A program made the position numbers and the translations under genes. The notes under the pieces are model-generated. The model had not been told where the DNA came from. It ran no database searches and saw nothing but the letters and a program-made list of their open reading frames with translations. Shown piece after piece: positions 17,491 to 26,625 of a stretch of 64,000 nt of DNA. This stretch comes from RYN-230 sp963760405. GTDB taxonomy: Bacteria; Actinomycetota; Actinomycetes; Streptosporangiales; Streptosporangiaceae. The number at the start of each line of letters is the position of its first letter. The first letter of the stretch is position 1. The stretch lies in NCBI GenBank assembly GCA_963760405.1, contig CAVXCV010000010.1, positions 62,001 through 126,000 on the forward strand, given 5' to 3'.

Positions 17491-18468
17491 ATGACGGAAC
17501 TGGTGCTTCTGGGGACGGCGGGCGCGCCCCTGCCCGTCGCTGGTCGCCGCGGGATCTCGTCGGCACTCGTCGTGGGCGACCGGGTCTTCGTCATCGACTG
17601 TGGCCGGGGGTCGCCGTCCGCGTTCGCCGACGCGGGACTCGGCTTCTCCCGCCTGGAGGCGGTGTTCCTCACCCACCTGCATGCCGATCACATCGGTGAC
17701 CTGCCCGGCATGCTCCTGTACGGGTGGGGTGTCCGCGAGGGCGATGACGGCCCGCTGCCCCCGATCCGCGTCTACGGGCCGCGCCCGCACATGCTGCCCG
17801 ACGATGACGCCGCCTTCCGTCGCGAGACGACGATCCACCCGGAACGGCCGGCTCCCGGCACGGCTGACCTGGTCGACAGCCTTCTGGCGGGTTACGCCTA
17901 CCACCTGAACGTCATGCCGCTGGACGCCCGCATGCCGGACCCGGGAGCGCTCGTCCGGGCCACCGACATCCCGGTCACCCCCCGGGCGGACGGCCGGCCG
18001 CCGGCCCCGGTCACCGTCATGGAGGATGACGCGGTCCGGGTCACCGCCATCACCGTGACGCACGGCCATGTGATGCCCGCGCTCGCCTACCGTTTCGACA
18101 CCGCGGACGGCTCGGTCGTGTTCTCCGGCGACACCACCGCGAACGACGGCCTGATCGCGCTCGCGCAGGGGGCCGAGATCCTCGTCCACCAGGTGGCCGA
18201 CCTGGGCTACCTGGAGCGGCACGGCGTCACGGGTGAGGCGCTGCAGCGGATGGCCGGGCTGCACACCGACGTCTCCGAGGTCGGGAGCGTCGCCCAACGC
18301 GCAGGAGTCCGCGAGCTCATCCTCAGCCACTACCTGCCGGCGGACCTGGATGCGATTTCCGAGGCAGAATGGGCCGGGCGCGCCGGGCGGGGCTTCACCG
18401 GGACCACCACAGCGGGCCGGGACGGCCTGCGCAGAACCGTCCAGCGCATAACCCCGTCAGCACCTTAA
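17491..18468 (+). CDS. MBL-fold metallo-hydrolase, RNase Z/arylsulfatase-like (325 aa)
   Basis: Metallo-beta-lactamase fold with the metal motif THLHADHIGD (His62, His64, Asp66, His67), the later His in VTHGHVMPA, the bridging Asp in FSGDTT and the final His in LSHYLPAD. The ordering and a GTAGAPLP start are typical of the RNase Z-like/AtsA hydrolase group. It is cytosolic, with no signal peptide. ATG 17491 has GGAAAGG upstream. Substrate is undetermined; tRNA 3' processing is possible but not indicated. Confidence 0.88.
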   Translation: MTELVLLGTAGAPLPVAGRRGISSALVVGDRVFVIDCGRGSPSAFADAGLGFSRLEAVFLTHLHADHIGDLPGMLLYGWGVREGDDGPLPPIRVYGPRPHMLPDDDAAFRRETTIHPERPAPGTADLVDSLLAGYAYHLNVMPLDARMPDPGALVRATDIPVTPRADGRPPAPVTVMEDDAVRVTAITVTHGHVMPALAYRFDTADGSVVFSGDTTANDGLIALAQGAEILVHQVADLGYLERHGVTGEALQRMAGLHTDVSEVGSVAQRAGVRELILSHYLPADLDAISEAEWAGRAGRGFTGTTTAGRDGLRRTVQRITPSAP

Positions 18469-18550
18469 TTTTGCCTGAATATCCAATTACGCCCCCACGG
18501 CCGACTCGCGCTGCCGCGCCAAGTGGAGTTGCCCGCAGGGGACGGAACAG

Positions 18551-18736
18551 TGCGATGGCCGGGTGCCGGTGCTGGCGGTCGCGGCGCACATCCCGCGCGT
18601 CGAGATCGGCTGGCAGTACTTCCAGGAGACGCATCCGCAGGAGCTGTTCCGCGAGTGCAGCGTGTACTGCGAGCTGGCCAGCATCCCTGAGCAGATCCCG
18701 CACGTCATGGAGAGCGCGATGCGCGCGGCGCTGGAG
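18551..18736 (+). pseudogene. Internal fragment of pyruvate oxidase/dehydrogenase (PoxB-like)
   Basis: VPVLAVAAHIP, VEIGWQYFQETHPQELFREC and YCELASIPEQIPHVMESAM match a highly conserved stretch of the thiamine-diphosphate enzyme PoxB (pyruvate:quinone oxidoreductase). Nothing before or after matches, so this about 60-residue island is a deletion remnant. It ends head-to-head against a fragment of a different gene on the other strand at about 18737. Confidence 0.82.
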
Positions 18737-19018
18737 CGTGGCCCACGCCGCCAGCGCAGGCCACAGACGCAGCCCGGTCACCGACACGCCGAACAGCTTC
18801 AGCGACACCCACGCCAGCAGCGGCGCGAGCACGGGCTGATCAACATAGCTGGCCTGCAGATGCCGGGCGCAGTCCAGCATGTACAGCTCGTCACGGTGAA
18901 AGCCGTACCGGGCCGACAGCGCCATCAGCACGACGAAGACAACACCGCCGACCCCGATCACGCGCCGGTCGAAAGGGCTGGCACCCGGCAGTGGCACGAT
19001 CGGCATCGGGACGATCAT
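18737..19018 (-). pseudogene. N-terminal fragment of a GT39/ArnT-like glycosyltransferase
   Basis: From ATG 19018 the frame gives a first transmembrane helix, then YGFHRDELYMLDCARHL, YVDQPVLAPLLAWV and LFGVSVTGLRLWPALA. This is the typical opening of GT39/PMT-type membrane glycosyltransferases. Similarity stops at the junction with the PoxB fragment and later residues are out of family. It lies downstream of, and in the same direction as, the aminotransferase gene. Confidence 0.8.
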
Positions 19019-19156
19019 AACGCGCTCCCGGATGCCATTCCGCGAACGCCGGCGGACGGCCAACCGCCGGCCGACCCGGCCGGCCGGTGAGCCACGAAAG
19101 GTCCGGCACGCTGTCGCTGGACGCCGACGTGACCGGGTTCTGCCGGCCCTTGCTGC

Positions 19157-20289
19157 CTATACGTGCGGGCGGGCGTTGCGGTGCTGGCGGTCTGGGAGGT
19201 TGGCCTCGAGGAGGTTGAGGGCATCGGGCATATTGGCCCTGCCAAAGCCGATGCGGACATGATCAGGCTCGTCATAGACCGAGCCTGGCAGGAGCAGGAC
19301 GCCTGCCTCAGCGAGCTGTGCGCAGTATCGGGTGAGGTCGCCGGCCCCGTGACGCGGGGGAAGCCGATCGGGCTTGCCGTCGGGCGTATCCAGGCGAAGG
19401 CATCGGCGTGCCGCTCGAAGAAGGCGTCGAGGACAGGCAGGTTGCGCCGCACGATCGCGAGGTTGCGGTCGAGGAGGACGTGGCGGTGGCGTAGCGCTAG
19501 TGCGGTCAGGAACTCGCTTGGCGCGCTCGCGCAGATGGTCGTGTAGTCCTTCAGCGTGCCAACGGCCTCACGCAGGGCAGGATCGCGGGTGGCGATCCAG
19601 CCGATCCGCAGCCCCGGCAGGCCGTAGCTCTTGGAGATGCTGCCCAGCGACACGGCCCGTTCGTACAGGTCGCACGCGGCCGGCAGCCGGTCGGCGGGAT
19701 CGTGCTCGAGCTCCCGGTAGACCTCGTCGCTGAACACGACGAGCCCGTGCGCGCGGGCGAGCCCGATGACCTGCTCGAACACCGGGCGCGTCATCAGTGT
19801 GCCGGTGGGGTTGTGCGGCTGGTTGAGGTAGAGCAGGCGCGTCGCCGGGCGGATCAGGGCCGCCAGCGCATCGAGATCATGCGCCCAGCCGTCTTCGTAC
19901 CGGCGCCTCCACTGGCTCACCTCAGCGCCGGTGCTGCGCGCGACCTCGAGTGCCGACTCATAGCAGGGTGTCTCGACGATCACGTGATCACCGGCCCGGA
20001 GCAGGGCGTGATAGAGCAGGAAGATGCCTTCCTCGGCGCACGACGTGACGACCACTTCCGCAGCGGCGGTCCGCTCATACAGCGGGGCGATCGCCTGACG
20101 GAGCTCGGGGCCGCCCGGCGGCTCGGTGTACCCGCACCAGCACTCCAGCAGCCGCCCGTGCGCGTCCGGCTCAAGCTCGAGCAGCTCCGCGATGGTGCGC
20201 GACTCGCAGTCACTGCTTGAGAGCATGAACCGGGTGCTGTGCTCGTACTGCGCGTAGAAGCGCTCAATCCGGAACGGACTCAACTCCAC
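19157..20289 (-). pseudogene. PLP-dependent aminotransferase, class I/II, with one frameshift
   Basis: Fold-type I aminotransferase: YTEPPGGPELRQAIA, YLNQPHNPTGTLM, FSDEVYRELEHD and the PLP-lysine motif SLGSISKSYGLPGLRIGWI. The frame is lost at 19345-19348, where four G (minus strand) occur and five are needed. In the next frame the expected end (AGDLTRYCAQLAEAGVLLLPGS and VRIGFGRANMPDAL) runs to a TAG at 19157. Start GTG 20289 follows a TACTAG box closely. Divergent from HpaB, so it could feed aromatic amino acids into the pathway, but that is inference. Confidence 0.82.
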
Positions 20290-20439
20290 GATGTCTAGTA
20301 TCGCGGCCGCTTCCCGGCCACGCGATGGCCCCCGAACGCGGCGCGTAGCAAGCCCGATGTACCCCGCCCGGGCTGACGTATTTCAAGGCAATATTCCCTC
20401 CCACCCGGACCCGTGACCGCATCGTTCAAGGAGAAACCA

Positions 20440-21912
20440 ATGGGCATCCGCACCGGCCAGCGCTACCTCGACCGGCTGAACTCCATGCACGCGCACGTCG
20501 TCATCGACGGCGTGGCCGTCACGGAGAACATCGCAGAACATCCGGCGTTCCGTAATGTCGCGCGGACCTACGCCCAGCTCTACGACATGCAGTTCAGCCC
20601 GGAACACCAGCAGGACCTGACCTACACTTCGCCAGCTACCGGTGATCTCGTGAACGCCTCGTTCCTGGTGCCCCGCAATCTGGAGGATCTTGAGCACCGC
20701 CGGGCGGCGACCCGGGTATGGGCCGAGTACGCCAACGGATTCCTGGGGCGCACCGGGGACTACATGAACTCGGCGCTGACCGCGCTGTCCGCGGCGCAGC
20801 AGTGGTTCGCCCAGGCCGGCGCGGAGTACGGCGATCGCATCCGCGCGTACTACGAGTACGCCCGGGAGAACGACCTGCTGGCCACGCATACGCTGGTCCC
20901 GCCGCAGGTCAACCGCTCGGTGTCCGGAAGCGAGCAGGGCGGCGGCCAGCTGGCGGCGCGCGTCGTGGAGGAGCGTGCGGATGGCATCGTCGTGCGCGGC
21001 GCGCGCCTGCTGGCCACGGTGGCGCCCATCGCCGACGAACTGCTGGTCTTCCCCTCGACGGTGCTGCGCGGCTCGCCAGGCGACGCGCCCTACAGCTACG
21101 CCTTCGCTATCCAGAACGACGCGCCCGGGCTGCGGTACCTGTGCCGCAGTTCGCTGCATAACGGCGGCAGTGAATTCGACGAGCCGCTGGCTTCCCGCTA
21201 TGAGGAGATGGACGCTGTCGTTGTCTTCGACGACGTGTTCGTCCCGAACGAGCGGGTGTTCCTGCTGGGTCACCCCGAGCTGTGCAATGCGTTCTACAGT
21301 GCCACCGGAGCGGCCGCGCTGATGACCCACCAGGTCGTCACGCGCACCGTGGCCAAGACGGAATTCTTCCTCGGGCTCGCGTCTGAGATCGCCGACTCCA
21401 TCGGCATCGACGGCTTCCAGCACATCCAGGAGGACATCGCCGAGCTGATCGTGGACGTCGAGATCGGCAAGGCACTGCTGCGCGCTTCCGAGGTCGATGG
21501 CAGCACCAACGAATGGGGCGTCTACCTGCCCCGCTGGGAGACCGTGAACGCCGCGCGCAACTGGTATCCCAAGGCGGCGCAGCGCTTCCCTCAGATCATC
21601 CGGAAGTTCTGCGCGTCCGGGCTGATGGCGTTGCCCGGCGAGGCCGACATTGCGTCGGAGGCGATCGGGGACATCGAGCGCTACCTGCAGGGCAAGTCGC
21701 TCACCGGGCCGGAGCGGATCCGGCTGTTCAAGCTGGCCTACGACGCGTCAATCTCCGGTTTCTCCGGCCGGCAGGCGCTGTATGAGTACTTCTTCTTCGG
21801 TGACCCGGTACGGATGGCGGGAGCCATGGTCGGGGCCTACGACCGCGGGCCCGCGCGGGCCCGGGTCCGCGAACTGCTGGCTCGGGGGGAACGGCCGGCC
21901 ACCCCGAGCTAG
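20440..21912 (+). CDS. hpaB: 4-hydroxyphenylacetate 3-monooxygenase, oxygenase component (HpaB family, 490 aa)
   Basis: A reduced-flavin-dependent aromatic hydroxylase that converts 4-hydroxyphenylacetate to homoprotocatechuate. HpaB-family blocks include MGIRTGQRYLDRLNSM, the mid-domain PQVNRSVSGSEQ and the C-terminal ALYEYFFFGDPVRMAGAM. Length fits the family. ATG 20440 has AAGGAGAA at the right distance. No flavin reductase (HpaC) lies in the cluster, so reduced FAD must come from elsewhere. It heads the operon of FAH-RraA, GntR, DapA-like, HpaE and HpaD genes. The family also hydroxylates other phenols, so the exact substrate is inferred from the HpaD and HpaE neighbours. Confidence 0.87.
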   Translation: MGIRTGQRYLDRLNSMHAHVVIDGVAVTENIAEHPAFRNVARTYAQLYDMQFSPEHQQDLTYTSPATGDLVNASFLVPRNLEDLEHRRAATRVWAEYANGFLGRTGDYMNSALTALSAAQQWFAQAGAEYGDRIRAYYEYARENDLLATHTLVPPQVNRSVSGSEQGGGQLAARVVEERADGIVVRGARLLATVAPIADELLVFPSTVLRGSPGDAPYSYAFAIQNDAPGLRYLCRSSLHNGGSEFDEPLASRYEEMDAVVVFDDVFVPNERVFLLGHPELCNAFYSATGAAALMTHQVVTRTVAKTEFFLGLASEIADSIGIDGFQHIQEDIAELIVDVEIGKALLRASEVDGSTNEWGVYLPRWETVNAARNWYPKAAQRFPQIIRKFCASGLMALPGEADIASEAIGDIERYLQGKSLTGPERIRLFKLAYDASISGFSGRQALYEYFFFGDPVRMAGAMVGAYDRGPARARVRELLARGERPATPS

Positions 21913-21918
21913 GATCAG

Positions 21919-21937
21919 ATACGATTTCACATACGAT
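21919..21937. promoter_or_regulatory. Direct repeat upstream of the FAH-RraA gene, candidate GntR operator
   Basis: ATACGAT occurs twice, at 21919-21925 and 21931-21937, one helical turn (12 bp) apart, in an A/T-richer 50-bp gap between hpaB and the next start. GATC strings sit on both sides. A site for the GntR regulator encoded downstream is plausible but untested. Confidence 0.35.
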
Positions 21938-21968
21938 CTTTGATCGGGGCTTAGGGCGGAGGTGTCCG

Positions 21969-23435
21969 ATGCCGGACGGCCAGTCGTTCGGGGCACTCGC
22001 GATGCGGCCGGGCAAGGTGGTCGCGGTCCACCTCAACTATGAGAGCCGGATCGCGCAGCGCGGCCGCCGCCCGGAGCAGCCGTCGTACTTCCTGAAGCCC
22101 GTCAGCTCCATATCGGCCAGCGGGGACACCGTCGAGCGGCCGGCCAGCACCGAACTGCTCGGCTTCGAGGGCGAGATCGCCCTGATCATCGGCGCCCCCG
22201 CCCGCCGGATCGCGCCCGAGCAGGCCTGGAGCCATGTTTCGGGCGTCACGGCTGCCAACGACTTCGGTGTCTACGACCTGAGGTGGGCCGACCGGGGATC
22301 GAACCTGCGCGCTAAGGGCGGCGACGGATTCACCCCGCTCGGACCCGGCGTCCTCGACGCCGCCGGGCTCGACCCGGCAGGCCTGCGCGTCCGGACCTGG
22401 GTCAACGGGAAGCTGGCGCAACAAGGGACGAGCGCGGAACTCGCCTTCCCCTTCGCCCGCCTGATCGCCGACCTCGCGCAGCTGATGACCCTCGAACCGG
22501 GAGACGTGATCCTGACCGGTACCCCGGCCGGAGCGTCGGTCGTCGTGCCCGGCGACGTCGTCGAGGTCGAGGTCGATGCGCCGGACACGCCGGGGGCACC
22601 CAGCACCGGCCGGCTGGTCACCCGGGTGGCCGAAGGTACGGCGCCGCTGGCTGGGTACGGCGCGCGGCCGAAGATCGACGATGTGCAGCGCGAGGAGGCC
22701 TGGGGCAGCCGTGCAGCGGCCGGCCTGCCGCCCGCCTTCGAACTCACCCAGCGGCTGCGGGACAAGCTGGCCGGCGTCTCGACCGCGACCCTGTCCGCAC
22801 AGCTGCGCAAGCGGGGCTTCGACGACATGTCGATCGACGGGCTGAGGCCGACCAGGCCGGACGCGAAAGTGGTCGGCCGGGCCCGCACGCTGCGCTTCAT
22901 CGCGTTCCGGGACGACCTGTCCGCCGCCCGCGGCGGCGGATACAACGCGCAGAAGCGCGCGTTCGACTCACTGCGTCCCGGTGACGTGCTGGTCATCGAA
23001 GCCCGCGGCGAGCGGGGCACCGGCACCGTGGGCGACATCCTCGCGTTGCGTGCGCAGACACTTGGCGCGGCGGGCATCGTCACCGACGGCGGGGTGCGTG
23101 ATTACGCCACCGTCGCCAGCCTTGGCATACCGACCTATTCCCAGGGCCCGCATCCGGCCGTCCTCGGCCGCCGGCACGTGCCCTGGGACGTCGACGTCAC
23201 GGTCACCTGCGGGGGAGCAGCCGTGCAGCCGGGCGACGTGATCGTCGGAGATGCCGACGGTCTGATCGTCATACCCCCCGCGCTGGCCGGGGAACTCGCC
23301 GACGCCGCGATCGAGCAGGAGCGCGAGGAGGCATTCATCGTTGAGCAGGTTGCCGCTGGCCAGCCCGTCGACGGGCTGTATCCGATGAGTGCGGCGTGGC
23401 GCAGGAGGTATGAGCAGTGGCCGCCCTCGAAATGA
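21969..23435 (+). CDS. Fusion of FAH-family isomerase/decarboxylase (HpaG-like) and RraA-like aldolase (488 aa)
   Basis: Residues about 1-225 are a fumarylacetoacetate-hydrolase-fold domain with the metal ligands in GFEGEIALII and the ANDFGVYDL block, plus TLEPGDVILTGTPAG. In homoprotocatechuate pathways such domains perform HpaG-type decarboxylation and isomerisation. Residues about 255-465 are an RraA-like domain. It retains the D-x20-R-D motif of class II pyruvate aldolases (Asp356, Arg377, Asp378), which E. coli RraA itself lacks. GGCGGAGG precedes ATG 21969. The GntR gene starts inside its 3' end. The fusion may channel successive steps, but the reaction of the RraA half is inference. 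Confidence 0.85.
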   Translation: MPDGQSFGALAMRPGKVVAVHLNYESRIAQRGRRPEQPSYFLKPVSSISASGDTVERPASTELLGFEGEIALIIGAPARRIAPEQAWSHVSGVTAANDFGVYDLRWADRGSNLRAKGGDGFTPLGPGVLDAAGLDPAGLRVRTWVNGKLAQQGTSAELAFPFARLIADLAQLMTLEPGDVILTGTPAGASVVVPGDVVEVEVDAPDTPGAPSTGRLVTRVAEGTAPLAGYGARPKIDDVQREEAWGSRAAAGLPPAFELTQRLRDKLAGVSTATLSAQLRKRGFDDMSIDGLRPTRPDAKVVGRARTLRFIAFRDDLSAARGGGYNAQKRAFDSLRPGDVLVIEARGERGTGTVGDILALRAQTLGAAGIVTDGGVRDYATVASLGIPTYSQGPHPAVLGRRHVPWDVDVTVTCGGAAVQPGDVIVGDADGLIVIPPALAGELADAAIEQEREEAFIVEQVAAGQPVDGLYPMSAAWRRRYEQWPPSK

Positions 23436-24097
23436 GCGACCTCGCGCCCAGCAAGTCGAGACTCGCGTACACCTTCCTGCGCGAGCGCATCATCGACGGC
23501 CGACTCGGGCCGGGCTACCGGCTCGTGCTGGCCGCGATAGCCCAGCAGCTGGACATCAGCACGGTACCCGTGCGCGAGGCGATCCGGATGCTGGAGGCAG
23601 AAGGCCTGGTCAGCTACGAACGCAACGTCGGCGCCACGGTCGCCATGGCTGACGAGGCCGGGTACTTCACCACCATGCAGACCCTGGCCATCGTCGAGGG
23701 CGCGGCGACCGGGCTGGCCAGCGGACTGCTGGGCCCGGGCGACCTGGCCCAGGCCCGCGAGGCGAACACGCGGATGGCGGCGTGCCTAGAGGAGTTCCAC
23801 CCGCACGAGTTCACGGTCCTGAACAGGGAATTCCACGCCGTGCTGTTCAGTAAATGCCCGAACGCGCACCTGCTGGATCTGGTGCACCGCGGCTGGGCAC
23901 GCCTGGACGTGCTGCGCGACTCGACGTTCGGCTTCGTCCCGGGCCGGGCCCGCGAGTCGGTGGCCGAGCACGAGCGGCTGCTGGCCCTCATCTCGGATGG
24001 AGCGAGCGCCTGGGATGTCGAGCTCGCCGCCCGGGCACACCGGACTGCGACGCTCGATGCTTATGTCGCCCATCAGTCCGGTCAGCTCACCCGCTGA
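23417..24097 (+). CDS. GntR-family (FadR-like) regulator (226 aa)
   Basis: A winged-helix N-terminus, LRERIIDGRLGPGYRLVLAAIAQQLDISTVPVREAIRMLEAEGLV, is followed by an all-helical FCD-type effector domain with the metal-binding pattern NREFHAVLF and a second His near HERLL. GTG 23417 overlaps the previous gene by 19 nt and has AGGAGG at 23402-23407. ATG 23432 is an alternative. Its position inside the operon indicates a pathway-specific regulator, probably responding to a ring-cleavage product or the substrate. Confidence 0.88.
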   Translation: MAALEMSDLAPSKSRLAYTFLRERIIDGRLGPGYRLVLAAIAQQLDISTVPVREAIRMLEAEGLVSYERNVGATVAMADEAGYFTTMQTLAIVEGAATGLASGLLGPGDLAQAREANTRMAACLEEFHPHEFTVLNREFHAVLFSKCPNAHLLDLVHRGWARLDVLRDSTFGFVPGRARESVAEHERLLALISDGASAWDVELAARAHRTATLDAYVAHQSGQLTR

Positions 24098-24128
24098 AAC
24101 TCAGCGCACCAGACGAGGGCAGGTCGCC

Positions 24129-25067
24129 ATGGCTTTCCGAACGGATCCCGCCGCGTTGCGCGGATCGATCACCCCGCTGGTCACGCCGTTCACCGCTGAC
24201 GGCGCGATCGACCACGCCAGCCTGGCCAACCTGGTGCGCTGGCAGCTGGCCAACGGCACGCACGGGATCTCGATCGGCGGATCCACCGGCGAGCCCAGCG
24301 CCCAGACCACCGACGAGCGGCTCGCCGCGATCAGGACCGTCGTGGACACCGTCGGCGGCCGGGTACCGGTCATCCCCGGAACGGGATCGGCCCGGCTGGA
24401 CGAAACACTCGAGTTGACCGCGGCCGCGCGGGACCTTGGCATCGACGCTGCCCTGATCATCACGCCGTACTATGCGCGACCGACGCAGGAAGCCCTCTAC
24501 ACCTGGTACAAGACAGTGGCGGAGAACTTCCCGGACCTGCCGATCGTGGCCTACAACGTCCCGGCCCGCACGGCGGTCGACATCGCGCCGCCCACGATCG
24601 CCCGGCTCTATCGCGATGTCGGGAACTTCGTCGGCGTCAAGGAAACGACGCGTGACTTCGAGCATTTCTCCCGGGTGCTGCAGTCGTGCGGCCCGGACGT
24701 CGTGGTGTGGTCTGGCATCGAGCTGCTCTGCCTGCCCCTGCTGGCGCTCGGCGGGGCCGGCTTCCTCAGCGCGACGTCGAACATCGCCCCGGCCGCGCAC
24801 GTCCAGATGTACGAGGCATGGAGCAAGGGCAACTACGACAGGGCCCGGCAGATCCACTACGGCCTGCATCCCCTGGTGGACCTGCTGTCCGTGGAGACCA
24901 ACCCGGCGCCAGCCAAATGGGTGCTCGCGCAGCGCGGGCTGATCGCGTCCGATCACGTCCGTCCCCCGCTGATCACGCCCACACCGCCCGGCCTGGACAA
25001 GATCCGTGAATACCTCGCCGCGGGCGCGGAGTACCTCACCGCCGCCGATGGCTACACGGTGGCATGA
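24129..25067 (+). CDS. DapA (dihydrodipicolinate synthase) family lyase (312 aa)
   Basis: A class I pyruvate-type aldolase with a TIM barrel. It has GGSTGE (residues 50-55), Tyr142 in AYNVPART and the Schiff-base lysine Lys171 in GVKETT. In an hpa cluster the likely role is the final retro-aldol or hydration/decarboxylation step that releases pyruvate and succinic semialdehyde, in place of HpaI. This is inferred from context and not from specificity residues. GAGGGCAGG lies before ATG 24129. The next gene starts 12 nt after its stop. Lysine biosynthesis is less likely here. Confidence 0.83.
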   Translation: MAFRTDPAALRGSITPLVTPFTADGAIDHASLANLVRWQLANGTHGISIGGSTGEPSAQTTDERLAAIRTVVDTVGGRVPVIPGTGSARLDETLELTAAARDLGIDAALIITPYYARPTQEALYTWYKTVAENFPDLPIVAYNVPARTAVDIAPPTIARLYRDVGNFVGVKETTRDFEHFSRVLQSCGPDVVVWSGIELLCLPLLALGGAGFLSATSNIAPAAHVQMYEAWSKGNYDRARQIHYGLHPLVDLLSVETNPAPAKWVLAQRGLIASDHVRPPLITPTPPGLDKIREYLAAGAEYLTAADGYTVA

Positions 25068-25078
25068 GAGAAGGCGAG

Positions 25079-26603
25079 ATGACCGTTTTCGAAACCGGGC
25101 CCGTGACGCGGTACGTTCCGCGGGGACTGCCGGACCGCATCCGTCACTTCATCGACGGTGAGTTCGTCGACGCATCGACGCGACCACGTTCGACGTGCTC
25201 GACCCGGTGTCGAACCAGACCTACATCACCGCGGCATCGGGCGGCCCGGCTGATATCGACCGTGCCGTTTCCGCGGCCCGGCGGGCCTTCGCGGAGGGGC
25301 CCTGGCCCCGGCTGGTGGCCCGGGAGCGTGCCAAGATCCTCAACCGGATCGCCGATGCGGTGGCCGCGCAGAACGAGACTCTCGCCGATATCGAGACGTT
25401 CGACACCGGCCTGCCGATCACCCAGGCGCTCGGGCAGGCGCAGCGGGCGGCGGAGAACTTCCGGTTCTTCGCGGATCTGATCGTGGCCCAGGCCGATGAC
25501 CTCTACAAGGTGCCGGGGCGGCAGGTGAACTACGTCAACCGCAAGCCGGCCGGCGTGGCCGGGCTGATCACGCCGTGGAACACCCCGTTCATGCTGGAGA
25601 GCTGGAAGCTCGCCCCGGCACTCGCGGCCGGATGCACGGTGGTGCTCAAGCCCGCCGAGTTCACCCCGCTGTCTGCGGGCCTGTGGGCCGGGATCTTCCG
25701 CGGGGCAGGGCTGCCGGACGGCGTGTTCAACCTGGTCAACGGCCTGGGCGAGACCGCCGGTGATGCGCTGGTCAAGCATCCCGATGTGCCGCTGATCTCG
25801 TTCACCGGCGAGACCACGACCGGACAGACGATCTTCCGCAACGCCGCGACGCACCTCAAGGCACTGTCGATGGAACTGGGCGGCAAGTCACCGGCCGTCG
25901 TCTTCGCCGATGCCGACATGGACGCGGCGATCGACTCGACGCTGTTCGGGGTCTTCTCGCTGAACGGGGAGCGCTGCACCGCCGGCAGCCGGATTCTCGT
26001 TGAGCGCTCGATCTACGACGAGTTCGTCGAGCGCTACGTGGCCCGCGCCCGCAACATCGTCGTCGGCGATCCCCATGACCGGCGCACCGAGGTCGGGGCA
26101 CTGGTCCATCCGGAGCACTACGCGAAGGTGATGGGCTACGTCGAGCGCGGCAAGCGGGAGGGGCGTCTTGCCGCCGGAGGTGGCCGCCCAGAGGGACTGG
26201 ACACGGGCAACTACGTCAGCCCGACGGTGTTCGCCGACGTGCCGCCCGGCGCCTCGATATTCCAGGAGGAGATCTTCGGCCCGGTCGTGGCTATCACGCC
26301 CTTCGACACCGAGGACGAGGCGCTGGCCCTGGCGAACGGCGTGAAGTACGGCCTGGCCGCCTATATCTGGACCAGGGACCTCGAGCGCGCGCCCATGCCT
26401 TCGCGGAGCGGGTGGAGGCCGGCATGGTCTGGCTGAACTCACACAACGTCCGTGACCTGCGGACGCCGTTCGGTGGCGTCAAGGCCTCCGGCCTGGGCCA
26501 CGAAGGCGGCTACCGATCGCTGGACTTCTACTCCCAGCAGCAGGCCGTCCACATCACGCTCGGCGAGGTGCACACGCCCAGGTTCGGCGCGCACCCGGAA
26601 TGA
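25079..26603 (+). pseudogene. hpaE: 5-carboxymethyl-2-hydroxymuconate semialdehyde dehydrogenase (HpaE-like), two frameshifts
   Basis: An NAD-dependent aldehyde dehydrogenase. Visible blocks are PWNTPFMLESWKLAPALAAG, SFTGETTTGQ, MELGGKSP, the catalytic Cys in GERCTAGSR and EEIFGPVVA. Together with HpaD it oxidises the ring-cleavage product of homoprotocatechuate. Two indels break the frame. One base is missing at 25178-25182 (residue 29 region, FVDAST). An extra GC dinucleotide lies at 26385-26392 in a GCGCGC run, after which AERVEAGMVWLNSHNVRDL and GGVKASGLGHEGG continue. The rest is full length and clean. ATG 25079 follows GAGAAGGCGAG. Confidence 0.82.
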
Positions 26604-26625
26604 CCACCGCAGCGAGGAGCCTTCG

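Noticed and set aside
25064..25078. ATG 25064 as start of hpaE
   Set aside because: It overlaps the preceding stop but lacks its own ribosome site; ATG 25079 has GAGAAGGCGAG just before it.
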